Origin: Ga0077555 sp963741565
Lineage (GTDB): Bacteria > Pseudomonadota > Alphaproteobacteria > Rhizobiales > Hyphomicrobiaceae
Reading direction: 5' to 3'
Assembly (NCBI GenBank): GCA_963741565.1
Contig: CAVUIK010000019.1
Span: 124,001-188,000, forward strand
Length of the DNA stretch: 64,000 bases
A program made the translations under genes and the position numbers. Shown here piece after piece: positions 1 to 7,729 of the stretch; positions within the stretch are counted from its first letter, which is position 1; the number at the start of each line of letters is the position of its first letter. A model generated the notes under the pieces. It was not told the DNA's origin and did not search any database. It saw only the letters and a program-made list of their open reading frames with translations.

Positions 1-420
1 CGCCCGGAAGGCACTGAGCACCAGCAGCGTCGCCGCGGTACCGACCAGCGCCGGGAACCAGAACCCGATGCCGACCAGAACGCCGATCGACGCCGTAATC
101 CAGATCGAGGCGGCTGTCGTCAGGCCGCGCACCGTTAGGCCTTCCTTGAATATGACACCGGCGCCCAGAAATCCAATCCCTGTCATGATGCCTTGCGCCA
201 TCCGCGTCGGGTCGGTGCGAATGGCGTCGATCGTGAGATTGGTCATCCACGTGCTCTGATAGACCGTCACCAGCATCAGCAGAGCCGACGAGGTGCACAC
301 CAGGGCATGCGTGCGGAAGCCGGCCGGCCGGCCATGGAAGCTGCGCTCCAGCCCGATGATGCCACCGATCACCAGCGCTCCGAAGATGCGGAACGCCATT
401 ATCATCATGTCGTCAGTCAT
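1..420 (-). CDS. mgtC: MgtC/SapB family membrane protein (C-terminus outside window)
   Basis: The reverse strand is open from an ATG at 420 to the window edge, giving 140 codons without a stop. The product starts MTDDMMIMAFRIFGALVIGG and contains GLERSFHGRPAGFRTHALV, the signature N-terminal stretch of MgtC/SapB proteins. Next come the conserved GIGFLGAGVIF segment and several hydrophobic helices. In this family the protein sits in the inner membrane and is linked to Mg2+ limitation or acid stress and to F-type ATP synthase control. The C-terminal part lies beyond position 1. No operon partner is visible; the cupin gene upstream is on the same strand, 23 bases away. Confidence 0.85.
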   Translation of the reverse strand, partial: MTDDMMIMAFRIFGALVIGGIIGLERSFHGRPAGFRTHALVCTSSALLMLVTVYQSTWMTNLTIDAIRTDPTRMAQGIMTGIGFLGAGVIFKEGLTVRGLTTAASIWITASIGVLVGIGFWFPALVGTAATLLVLSAFRA

Positions 421-443
421 GGACGGCCTTTCATAGCCGAGAG

Positions 444-854
444 TCAGGCGCGCCGCTGCGGCTCGTTCGGTGGCACCCATCGCCGCGGTGTCTCGCGTTG
501 ATCATCGTATGCCGCCTCGAAGATCGGCGAGGCCAGGATCGCCTGCATGTGCAGCGTCGCCGTCCCAATATTCTTGAACCCGTGCTTGCGCCCCGCCGGG
601 ATCGTTACGGATTGCCCAGCCTTGAAAACCGCGTGCTCGTCCTCGATCCACAATTCGGCCTCGCCCGCGAGCACGGAGAGAACCTCCTCGACGGCATGCA
701 GGTGCGTCGGCGCTCCGAGGCCCGGATCACACCATTGCTGAAACACCGTGATCTGCGCGCTGCCCGTCAGTGCCGACGTCATCATCCGCGTGAGAACCCC
801 AGCCCGCCAGACATCTTTCGGCTGGCTCTCGTGGTTGACGATGGCAATCGGCAT
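444..854 (-). CDS. Small cupin-domain protein
   Basis: This is a 136-residue single-cupin protein. The start was placed at the ATG at 854, seven bases downstream of a GGAGG, rather than at the far upstream end of the open frame. The cupin shows the metal-binding pattern HLHAVEEVLSVLAGEAELW (first motif, with H-x-H and E) and PAGRKHGFKNIG (second motif, with H). Such proteins bind a metal in a small beta-barrel and act as dioxygenases, isomerases or sensors; the substrate cannot be read from sequence. It runs in the same direction as mgtC and is divergent from the dioxygenase at 1007, so the promoters of both directions probably lie in 855-1006. Confidence 0.8.
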   Translation of the reverse strand: MPIAIVNHESQPKDVWRAGVLTRMMTSALTGSAQITVFQQWCDPGLGAPTHLHAVEEVLSVLAGEAELWIEDEHAVFKAGQSVTIPAGRKHGFKNIGTATLHMQAILASPIFEAAYDDQRETPRRWVPPNEPQRRA

Positions 855-1006
855 GGCGGCCTCCGCGATATCTGTTGCGCCAATCTGACCATCACCGGCG
901 GCCCTCTGCAAGCCGGCAGTAGGTGAGACTGCTTGCGCCAAGCGGTTGCACCGGCGCCGCGAACCATGCAAAACAGGCCGATACGTGATCATGGAGACAG
1001 GTCGTC

Positions 1007-1864
1007 ATGGCCAAGCTGGCGGTGAAACGAATTCCGGGTGCGATGGGCTGCGAAATCGAGAACCTCGATCTGCGGTTCCTCGACGATAGCTTCTTCGACA
1101 CCATCGAGATGGCGCTCCACGAGCATCTGGTCGTGATCATCCCAAAACAGTCCATCGGACCGAAAAGCTTCCTGGGGCTCGCCCGCCGGTTTGGTGAGCC
1201 CGAGCCGCACGTGATCAATCAGTTCCATCATCCCGTCGATCCCAATATCCTCATTCTGTCGAACCAAAAGACCGAGAAGGGCGAGCCGGCCGGCCTCGCC
1301 GACGGCGGCACCTATTTCCACACCGACTACTCCTACTTGCCGGTCCCGGCGCGTTGCACGATGCTCTATGCTCAGGAGATCCCGAAGGGCGAGCACGGCA
1401 CCACGTTCGCGGATCAACGCCGCGCCTACGAGGATCTGCCCGAGGCGACGAAGCAGCAGCTCGACGGACTGATTGCGCGCCATCACTACGGCAATCGCGA
1501 CGACCTCGACGAGGCGAGCCGGACTGCGGCATCGCCGCTCAATGATGAGCAGAAATCCAAGATGGATTGGGTGCGCCATCCCGTCGTCCGGTCGCATCCC
1601 CACACGAAGAAGAAATCGCTCTACGCCGTCTCCGGCTCGTCATTCGGCATCGAAGGCATGGGCGACAATGAAGGCCGCGCGCTGCTCGACGATCTGGCGC
1701 AGCATGCGACGCAGGAGAAATATCGCACCCTCCCGGCCTACAAACCCGGCGACGTGGTGATCTGGGACAATTGCTCGTTGCTGCATTCTGCGCCGCTCAC
1801 CCCGCCTGATCAGCCGCGCACGCTCTGGCGGATCACGGTCAAGGAGGAGCGCCCGACGCTATGA
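1007..1864 (+). CDS. TauD/TfdA-family Fe(II)/2-oxoglutarate dioxygenase
   Basis: The 285-residue product belongs to the taurine/2,4-D dioxygenase family. The iron facial triad is visible as H105-T-D107 in the FHTDYSY motif and H260 in DNCSLLHSA. The C-terminal arginines that bind 2-oxoglutarate are in RTLWRITV. These enzymes couple decarboxylation of 2-oxoglutarate to hydroxylation of a substrate, which in TauD and AtsK leads to release of sulfite or an ether or ester cleavage. The substrate here is unknown. The stop overlaps the start of the next gene (ATGA), so it is translationally coupled to a crotonase. It is the only one of three TauD paralogues in this window with an intact frame. Confidence 0.88.
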   Translation: MAKLAVKRIPGAMGCEIENLDLRFLDDSFFDTIEMALHEHLVVIIPKQSIGPKSFLGLARRFGEPEPHVINQFHHPVDPNILILSNQKTEKGEPAGLADGGTYFHTDYSYLPVPARCTMLYAQEIPKGEHGTTFADQRRAYEDLPEATKQQLDGLIARHHYGNRDDLDEASRTAASPLNDEQKSKMDWVRHPVVRSHPHTKKKSLYAVSGSSFGIEGMGDNEGRALLDDLAQHATQEKYRTLPAYKPGDVVIWDNCSLLHSAPLTPPDQPRTLWRITVKEERPTL

Positions 1865-2649
1865 GCGCGCCCCTCCACGGCAAAGTCCTCATCGAACGCT
1901 CGGGTCCAGTCGTCACGGTGATCATCAACCGGCCCGACGTGCGCAATGCGGTCGACAATGATACGGCCGAGGGCCTCGCCGATGCATTCCGCGCCTTCGA
2001 GTCCGATGATACCGCAAAGGTCGCCGTACTCTGGGGCGCGGGCGGCGCATTCTGTGCCGGCGCCGATCTCAAGTCGGTTGCGTCGGGCGAACGCTTGAAG
2101 CGCTACAAGCTCGACGGTGAGGGGCCCATGGGGCCGTCGCGGCTTGCGCTCTCAAAGCCTGTGATCGCGGCGGTTGCAGGCCATGCCGTTGCGGGCGGTC
2201 TCGAGCTTGCGATCTGGTGCGATCTGCGCGTCGTCGAGGAGGACGCCACGTTCGGCGTCTACTGCCGGCGCTGGGGCGTCCCTTTGATCGATGGCGGCAC
2301 CGTCCGATTGCCGCGCCTGATCGGCCAGTCGCGCGCGCTCGACATGATTTTGACCGGCCGCGCGGTGAAGGCCGACGAGGCGCTGGCCTTTGGGCTCGCC
2401 AATCGCATCGTGCCCAAAGGGCAATCGCGGGCCACGGCAGAAGCACTTGCCGCCGAGATCGCTCGCTTCCCGGAGCTGTGCATGAAACTCGACCGCGCGT
2501 CGGTCTACCGCCAGTGGGACCTCCCGTTCGAACATGCCATGAGGGCCGAATTCGCAGCCAGCGTCGAGGCCGTGAAGGCCGAGGGCCAGGCTGGCGCCGC
2601 CCGCTTCGCATCCGGCAAAGGTCGTGGCGGGTCCTTCGGCGATATCTGA
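1861..2649 (+). CDS. Enoyl-CoA hydratase/isomerase (crotonase) family protein
   Basis: A 262-residue crotonase-fold protein. The oxyanion-hole elements AFCAGADLKS and AGHAVAGGLELAIWCD are present. Of the two catalytic glutamates of enoyl-CoA hydratase, the first is kept (E115 in GGLELA), while the second is replaced by cysteine (C135 in FGVYCRRWG). Classical hydratase activity is therefore uncertain, and isomerase, hydrolase or another acyl-CoA reaction is possible. The start overlaps the stop of the upstream dioxygenase by four bases, which argues for a common pathway acting on a CoA-linked product. Confidence 0.87.
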   Translation: MSAPLHGKVLIERSGPVVTVIINRPDVRNAVDNDTAEGLADAFRAFESDDTAKVAVLWGAGGAFCAGADLKSVASGERLKRYKLDGEGPMGPSRLALSKPVIAAVAGHAVAGGLELAIWCDLRVVEEDATFGVYCRRWGVPLIDGGTVRLPRLIGQSRALDMILTGRAVKADEALAFGLANRIVPKGQSRATAEALAAEIARFPELCMKLDRASVYRQWDLPFEHAMRAEFAASVEAVKAEGQAGAARFASGKGRGGSFGDI

Positions 2650-3186
2650 GCGTCGCCAATTCCAATTCGAGTTGCGATCCTAATTTGGCTCTGAAGCTGT
2701 GTCTCCAGTCCTATTTTCTCGCCCGCCCGTTGCGACCCATTGCAGCTGTTTGGCGCTTCCATGCGAGGAGGCGCCGCATGCAATCGGCGCGCACGGGTGG
2801 ACGCCCGTGACACCTGTCTGCATCGGTTCTCATTTCCCGAGAGCTCGGACTCCACGCGCGCTGTTGCATCATGGCGGCCGCCCACACCGCGCCACCAGTC
2901 CTCAGAGCGGCCCTGCGCGCAATCCCGCCCCAGCCGCACCGTGCCCCTCGCCCGCTGTTGTTGCTCTGCTCCCCGCTGACCAGTGATCGGTGCTCTTCGC
3001 TGACCGGTGCCGCCCCAGCTCGCGGCGAGTTCACGTTTGTTTGAATACGATACGGTCTGATCTTTATTTACATCCATCTGAACGTCGTTTATATTTCAAT
3101 CATCAGCCGGGACGAAACGAACCGCCCGACGGAAACCGAAGTAAACGAACGCGAAATCAAACCTCGAACCCAGACGGAGACATCCC
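2650..3186. other. Non-coding stretch upstream of the small secreted proteins
   Basis: No convincing gene is seen in these 537 bases. The open frames on both strands lack ribosome sites, family motifs and a plausible composition. Near 2976-3020 a short imperfect direct repeat of the type GCTGACC-GTG occurs twice. From about 3040 to 3110 the sequence becomes much more AT-rich than its surroundings, as expected of a promoter and leader for the gene at 3187, but no clear -35/-10 pair can be assigned. Confidence 0.5.
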
Positions 3187-3327
3187 ATGAAGACCTTGAT
3201 CTCGAGCCTCATCGCCCTCGGCATCTTCGCTGGCGCCGCCAACGCCTCCACCTACGAGCCGACCGCCGACTGGGGTGGCTACAAGAACTGCTATATCAAC
3301 AAGCACGGCTACAAGATCTGCCATTAA
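3187..3327 (+). CDS. Small secreted protein, 46 residues (first of a tandem pair)
   Basis: A 46-residue protein starting MKTLISSLIALGIFAGAANA, a textbook Sec signal peptide with an A-x-A type cleavage site. The mature part is only about 26 residues and is rich in Tyr, Gly, Lys and two Cys (NCYINKHGYKICH). A GGAG ribosome site lies about 8 bases before the ATG. The two cysteines could form a disulfide in the periplasm. A sister gene with a related signal peptide follows 68 bases downstream. Similar very short exported proteins are known in Bradyrhizobium-like genomes, to my recollection, with no assigned function. Confidence 0.72.
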   Translation: MKTLISSLIALGIFAGAANASTYEPTADWGGYKNCYINKHGYKICH

Positions 3328-3395
3328 CCATCTGAATTAAAACGAAAAACACACAATATTATCCAATCCAACACACAAGCAATCGGAGACTTCCA

Positions 3396-3524
3396 ATGAA
3401 AGCGATCCTCTCAGTCCTTCTCACCATCGGCCTGCTCTCGGGCGTTGCCAACGCCGCTGACATCTCCGTCGTCATGACCGACAGCTCCATCGTCGAGTGG
3501 TGCAACGATTACCGCGGTCACTGA
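3396..3524 (+). CDS. Small secreted protein, 42 residues (second of a tandem pair)
   Basis: A 42-residue protein with a signal peptide (MKAILSVLLTIGLLSGVANA) closely resembling that of the gene at 3187, and a GGAG ribosome site 9 bases upstream. The mature peptide of about 22 residues begins ADISVVMTD, ends EWCNDYRGH and has a single cysteine. Its sequence is otherwise unlike the sister peptide, so the pair shares the export signal more than the cargo. A strong terminator follows at 3596-3625, suggesting one short transcript with both genes. Function unknown. Confidence 0.68.
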   Translation: MKAILSVLLTIGLLSGVANAADISVVMTDSSIVEWCNDYRGH

Positions 3525-3532
3525 TCCACCAC

Positions 3533-3550
3533 CCCGGCTCACCAGCCGGG
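3533..3550 (+). other. Short hairpin after the small secreted genes
   Basis: A perfect 7-base stem (CCCGGCT / AGCCGGG) with a CACC loop lies nine bases after the stop at 3524. No T-run follows, so it is more likely an mRNA-stabilising hairpin or a weak terminator than the main one. Confidence 0.45.
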
Positions 3551-3595
3551 CCCTGATACTGCAGACCGAATACTCTCAAGTCATACTGAACAGTC

Positions 3596-3625
3596 GATCC
3601 TCGGGCTCAGGCTCGAGGATCTTTT
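3596..3625 (+). terminator. Rho-independent terminator of the small secreted genes
   Basis: GATCCTCG (3596-3603) pairs perfectly with CGAGGATC (3614-3621). The stem can extend inward by about three pairs and is followed at once by TTTT. The orientation serves the plus-strand genes ending at 3524. It overlaps the last codon of the convergent acyl-CoA synthetase (stop at 3607-3609). Confidence 0.75.
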
Positions 3626-5238
3626 CGTTGCGCCAGATCTGGCGCCGGCTCGGCCGGGACCAGTGGCCTCAAGTCCCGCTTCAGGACCTTGCCATTGGCA
3701 TTGCGAGGCAGCGCTTGGTCGAGCTGAGTGAAACTGTCGGGGATTTTGTAATCGGCGAGCTTGCTGGCGCAGTAGGTCCGCAAACCCGCAAGCGTGACAC
3801 CTTCAGTCCTCGCGACGACAAAGGCATGGACGCGCTCGCCGAGCACGGGACATGGTCGTGCAACAACGGCGGCTTCGATGATGGCGGGATGGCCCGCGAG
3901 GACGTTTTCCACCTCGACCGAGTAGATCTTGAAGCCGCCGCGATTGATCATGTCCTTCTTGCGATCGAGCAATTCGAGGAACCCGTCAGCGTCGATGCGT
4001 CCGAGATCACCTGAGCGCCAGTATCCCCCGACGAAGCTCTCTGTCGTTGCCGCGGGATTGCTCCAGTAGCCCGGAACCACATTGGCCGCACGCAGCCAAA
4101 CTTCGCCTGTCTCTCCAACCGCGACCTCGCGCCCGTCGTCATCCATAATGCGGATTTGGCAGCCGGGAACGGCGCGGCCGACATGGCTCGCGTGCGCTGC
4201 GCTTGCTGAAGGCGGCATCAGGACGACAGGACCTGTCGTCTCGGTCGAACCATAGGCGTTCATCAGGCGCAACCCAGGCAAACGCTGGCCAAGCCGTTCG
4301 ATCGTCACCGCTGGCATCGGCGCGCCGCCGTAGCCGCCGATCCGCCAAGCGGACAGGTCTGCCGCTTCGAAGGCTTGCGTTCGCAAGCACAAATTATACA
4401 TCGCCGGCACCATCACCGTGTGCGTCATGCGTTCGGCAGCGGCAAGCGCGATGAACGCGTCGGCGTTGAACTCAGGCAGAATGACGAGGGTTCCGGCAAC
4501 ACGAAGCATGGCAGCGATTGCGGCCGTCAAACCCGTCACATGGCTCATCGGTACCGACACGATGGAGCGTTCAGCCGATGTCAGGCCCATGCACTGCTGA
4601 TAGACCATGGCCGCATGTACGATGCTCAGGTGCGTGAGCGTGGCGCCTTTCGGTCGGCCCGTCGTCCCCGATGTATAGAGGATTGCCGCGACATCCTCCT
4701 CACCGATGGGCGCAGCCTCGCGGACCAGCCCCGCAGCCACGCGTTCGTACGGGATCGCTCCGGGATCGGGCCCGATTGAAATTCGGCACTTGAGCTGGGG
4801 CACGTCCCTGGGCGTTGGAATGGAGGCCGCCAGCTCGGCGTCGTGGATGATCACGCTCGCACCGGAGTCCTGGATGACGTAGGCAAGTTCCGGTGGCCGC
4901 TCCCGAATGTTGAGCAGGACCGCAATCGCCCCGAGCCGCACGATGGCCAGGAAGGATATGACGAATTCGATACGGTTCGATTGCAGGATGGCGACGCGCG
5001 CGCCCCGCGTCACACCGAGGCCGGCAAGTCCGCCAGCCAAACCGGCGACCCGCGCTTCGAGCGTGCGGTAGTCGACGCGGTCCGTGCCGCACGCCAGCGC
5101 TTCGCCTGATGCGGAGGCGGCGACTGCATCTCGCAGCATCGCATTGAGACTGTCGGGGCGGTCGGCGAAGCACCGTGCGATGCGATTGCCGTAGTGGCGC
5201 TCGTCGCGCATCCGAAGGGTGGGGCCGAGCCAAGTCAT
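3607..5238 (-). CDS. Class I acyl-CoA synthetase (AMP-forming ligase)
   Basis: A 543-residue member of the acyl-adenylate-forming family. The P-loop-like signature YTSGTTGRPKGATLTH lies at about residues 188-203, followed by GGYGGAP, the AYGSTETTG motif, the RSGDLG motif and the C-terminal catalytic lysine region NANGKVLKRDL. These enzymes activate a carboxylic acid with ATP and CoA in the cytoplasm; the substrate cannot be read from sequence. The start at 5238 (MTWLGPTLRM) was chosen because the longer frame would run into the SnoaL-like gene, whose stop is only 47 bases away. The two minus-strand genes probably form an operon. No strong ribosome site is visible, so the start is moderately sure. 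Confidence 0.88.
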   Translation of the reverse strand: MTWLGPTLRMRDERHYGNRIARCFADRPDSLNAMLRDAVAASASGEALACGTDRVDYRTLEARVAGLAGGLAGLGVTRGARVAILQSNRIEFVISFLAIVRLGAIAVLLNIRERPPELAYVIQDSGASVIIHDAELAASIPTPRDVPQLKCRISIGPDPGAIPYERVAAGLVREAAPIGEEDVAAILYTSGTTGRPKGATLTHLSIVHAAMVYQQCMGLTSAERSIVSVPMSHVTGLTAAIAAMLRVAGTLVILPEFNADAFIALAAAERMTHTVMVPAMYNLCLRTQAFEAADLSAWRIGGYGGAPMPAVTIERLGQRLPGLRLMNAYGSTETTGPVVLMPPSASAAHASHVGRAVPGCQIRIMDDDGREVAVGETGEVWLRAANVVPGYWSNPAATTESFVGGYWRSGDLGRIDADGFLELLDRKKDMINRGGFKIYSVEVENVLAGHPAIIEAAVVARPCPVLGERVHAFVVARTEGVTLAGLRTYCASKLADYKIPDSFTQLDQALPRNANGKVLKRDLRPLVPAEPAPDLAQRKDPRA

Positions 5239-5285
5239 CAAGGGGTCCGCTGCCTCGCCGCAGCCCCCCACTGGAGGCAACAATC

Positions 5286-5705
5286 TCAGGTCACCGTACT
5301 TTCTGCCATTCGAACGAAGGCGGCAAGACCGGCCGCATCGTGATATTCGTCGCATTCCGCGACGCGCCCGTTGTCGACGCGCCAGATGTGCCGCTTGATG
5401 CCGTCGACGATCTGGCCGGACCGGCGATGGATGGACCGGAAATAGGTTTGATTGCGAACGACCGGACCCAGCACGATACAGGCTGTCGGCTTCAGGTCCA
5501 GGAACGTCCAGCGGTGGCAGACAGCCTCCATATAGTCGCGCACCTCGTCGATACCCATCGTTTCGCCGCCAAAGCCGGTGACGTTAACGGGTTGATGAAC
5601 GCGGTAGCGGATGTGCGGGTCACAGTAGGCCAGCGTCGCATCAATGTCCTGCAGTCGCCACGCGGACAACAGACCAGCAATGATCGCTTCAGGATCTGAT
5701 CGCAT
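5286..5705 (-). CDS. SnoaL/NTF2-like small protein
   Basis: A 139-residue alpha+beta protein of the NTF2-like superfamily, recognisable from the opening (GLLSAWRLQDIDATLAYCDP) and the conserved DGIKRHIWRVDNGRVAECDEY strand near the C-terminus. Members fold as a cone-shaped barrel and serve as isomerases, dehydratases, polyketide cyclases or binding proteins. It is followed 47 bases later on the same strand by the acyl-CoA synthetase, so it probably acts on the same substrate or its CoA ester. The promoter should lie in the 355-base gap shared with the divergent carbonic anhydrase. Confidence 0.78.
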   Translation of the reverse strand: MRSDPEAIIAGLLSAWRLQDIDATLAYCDPHIRYRVHQPVNVTGFGGETMGIDEVRDYMEAVCHRWTFLDLKPTACIVLGPVVRNQTYFRSIHRRSGQIVDGIKRHIWRVDNGRVAECDEYHDAAGLAAFVRMAESTVT

Positions 5706-6060
5706 CGAGTTCGGCCCCCCACCTTGGCTCAGCTCGGTTTCATCCGCGAGAACTCTTCCGTCGTCCTATTGTTACCTGTGGACTCTACGCCGAGTATGTG
5801 ACGTTTTGAAAACGCTCAATTTTGGGCGCAATCGCGCCTCAGCTCCTTGCCCAACGTGTGAACTGGTAAACGTTTGCTCGTGTTCATCATATCAGCCGAA
5901 CGGCGTTCTCCCACGGATTGCCGGCGGCGGTCTGACGGCCGGTATGAGCAAGACTCGGGGCTTGATCGTCACTGTCGATCGACGGGCCGGCTTCACTCGG
6001 CTCGAATTGCAGACTATATCGGCTCGAAAATCAACGCTGCCAGCCAAGAGAGGGTCCGCC
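5706..6060. promoter_or_regulatory. Divergent intergenic region between SnoaL-like gene and carbonic anhydrase
   Basis: These 355 bases separate divergent genes and should carry both promoters. Visible features are an inverted repeat CGTTTT-G-AAAACG at 5802-5814 and a hairpin GGCGC-AATC-GCGCC at 5825-5838. The open frame running into the carbonic anhydrase from 5644 shows no family sequence before 6061, so it is treated as non-coding here. Confidence 0.4.
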
Positions 6061-6699
6061 GTGAGCTATTTCCCAGAGAACCTTGCGGACCGCTATCGCC
6101 GGTTCAAGTTCCGCCATTTTACGCCGAATCAGGAGCATTACGAACAGCTCGCGACCTTCGGCCAGAGCCCTGAAGTGATGGTCGTCTCGTGCTGCGACAG
6201 CCGCGTCGATCCCGAGACGATCTTCTCGGCGATGCCGGGCGAGCTTTTTGTCGTGCGCAACGTGGCAAACCTGGTTCCACCGTTCGAGACGACGGGCAAG
6301 TTCCACGGCGTCAGTGCGGCGTTGGAATTTGCGGCGTTAACCCTGCGGGTCAAGCATATCGTTATCCTCGGTCATTCCGGTTGCGGTGGCGTGCGTGCGT
6401 GCCTGGAGCATGATGCCGCCCGCCAGACTGAGGCGCAATTCATTCGCAATTGGATGTCGATGCTCGATGGTCCGCGAGATCAGATCCTCGAGGATGCAAC
6501 CTTGAAGCCTGGCCATGAGCAGCGCGAAGCCTTGGAGCGGGAAGGCATCAAGACATCGCTCGACAACTTGCGTACGTTCCCGTGCATCCAGATCCTGGAA
6601 GGCAAAGGACGCGTATCGCTGCACGGTGCCTACTTCGACATCGCCAGCGGCACGCTGTCGGTGCTCAATCACGCCGCCGGCACGTTCGTGCCGGTCTGA
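6061..6699 (+). CDS. Beta-class carbonic anhydrase
   Basis: A 212-residue beta-carbonic anhydrase that interconverts CO2 and bicarbonate. Zinc ligands are C44, H105 and C108, in SCCDSRVDP and GHSGCGG, with the D46/R48 dyad present. Length is normal for the class. The start was set at GTG 6061, about 8 bases after an AGAGAGG ribosome site, because homology begins there (SYFPENLADRYRRF). It ends only 11 bases from the convergent TauD-like gene. Its closeness to CoA-ligase and 2-oxoglutarate dioxygenase genes may reflect CO2 handling, but this is inference. Confidence 0.92.
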   Translation: MSYFPENLADRYRRFKFRHFTPNQEHYEQLATFGQSPEVMVVSCCDSRVDPETIFSAMPGELFVVRNVANLVPPFETTGKFHGVSAALEFAALTLRVKHIVILGHSGCGGVRACLEHDAARQTEAQFIRNWMSMLDGPRDQILEDATLKPGHEQREALEREGIKTSLDNLRTFPCIQILEGKGRVSLHGAYFDIASGTLSVLNHAAGTFVPV

Positions 6700-6710
6700 G
6701 CGCACCCATC

Positions 6711-7533
6711 TTACACAGGACGCGTCCCGCAGACCGTCACGCGATAGCCCGAGACGCGAATGCGGAAAGTAGTCCCACAGCGCGTAGTGTTGCGCGGATC
6801 GATTGTCCCAGAACGCCATCGACTTCTCGCGCCAGCGGAAGCGGCACTGGAACTCGGGCGTTCGGATGTGATCGAACAACATGTCCAGGATGGCGCGGCT
6901 TTCATTGTCGCCGAGCCCTTCGATCCGCGTCGTGAATCCCGAGTTGACGTACAACGCCTTGCGACCAGTTTCGGGATGCGTGCGCACGATCGGATGCAGC
7001 GCGCGCGGATACTGTTTGCCCTCGGCCAGCTTATGGCCGAGCTTACCGCGATGGATATGCTCGGATTCGTGCCAGGCCTTGAGGCTCGACAGGAACGCTT
7101 TCATCGGCTCCGACAGCGCATCATAGGCGGTGTACATGTTCGCGAACATGGTGTCACCGCCGGAAGGCGGCAACTGGCGCATGTGCAGGATCGAGCCCAT
7201 CGGCGGCTCCTCGTCGCACGACACGTCCGTGTGCCAGCGGTTTCCGGCAATCGCCTTCGAGTTCTCGTCGGCCTTGATGACGAGGATTTCAGGGTGGCCT
7301 TCGGGCGCCGGTGCCGTCGGGTGGATGTGCAGCTTGCCGAACAGCCGGCCGAACGCCTTCTGCTGATCGAGATCGATATCCTGATCGCGGAAGAAGATCA
7401 CGAGGTGCTGCATCAACGCCCGGTGAATCTCCTCGTAGGCCTGGTTGCCGAGCGGGCGCGAAAGATCGACGCCCCTGATCTCGGCGCCAATCACCGGACT
7501 CAGTGGCTCAACCTGGATCGTCTGATACGTCAT
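6711..7533 (-). pseudogene. TauD/TfdA-family dioxygenase with a single-base frameshift near its C-terminus
   Basis: The reading frame from the ATG at 7533 (GAGGAG ribosome site) encodes a TauD-type dioxygenase with iron ligands H101 and D103 (RWHTDVS) and H249 (DNRSAQHYALWDYFPH). After residue 260 the frame leaves the family sequence and runs on antisense through the carbonic anhydrase gene to 6337. The expected ending, SGYRVTVCGTRPV followed by a stop at 6711-6713, is present in a neighbouring frame. Removing one base near 6752 joins the two parts as HSRSGYRVTV and gives a normal 273-residue protein. This is either a sequencing error or a real inactivating insertion. The arginine lost is the one expected to bind 2-oxoglutarate. 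Confidence 0.75.
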
Positions 7534-7729
7534 GGTCTCGCTCCTCGTTGGCCGCACTCGGAAACGCGCTAGGTAACCCGTCGCCCTGGAGCAGTATTGC
7601 GCCGCGCGGCCAGAACGTAAAGCCCTGGTGGCCTAGTCATTGACTGGCCGAGGCCCGGTTGGTGCTGCTATGCTTGGCGCTCGACCTTGTTGGATGGAGT
7701 TGCGAGCGACGTAGCGCGGAGGGCGTAAA

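Noticed and set aside
2505..3077. 190-codon minus-strand frame across the end of the crotonase gene
   Set aside because: It is a shadow of the plus-strand gene, with no ribosome site or recognisable motif.
6337..6710. Continuation of the minus-strand frame after the TauD-like gene, giving a 406-residue protein
   Set aside because: It runs antisense through the carbonic anhydrase gene and has no family sequence; it results from the frameshift near 6752.
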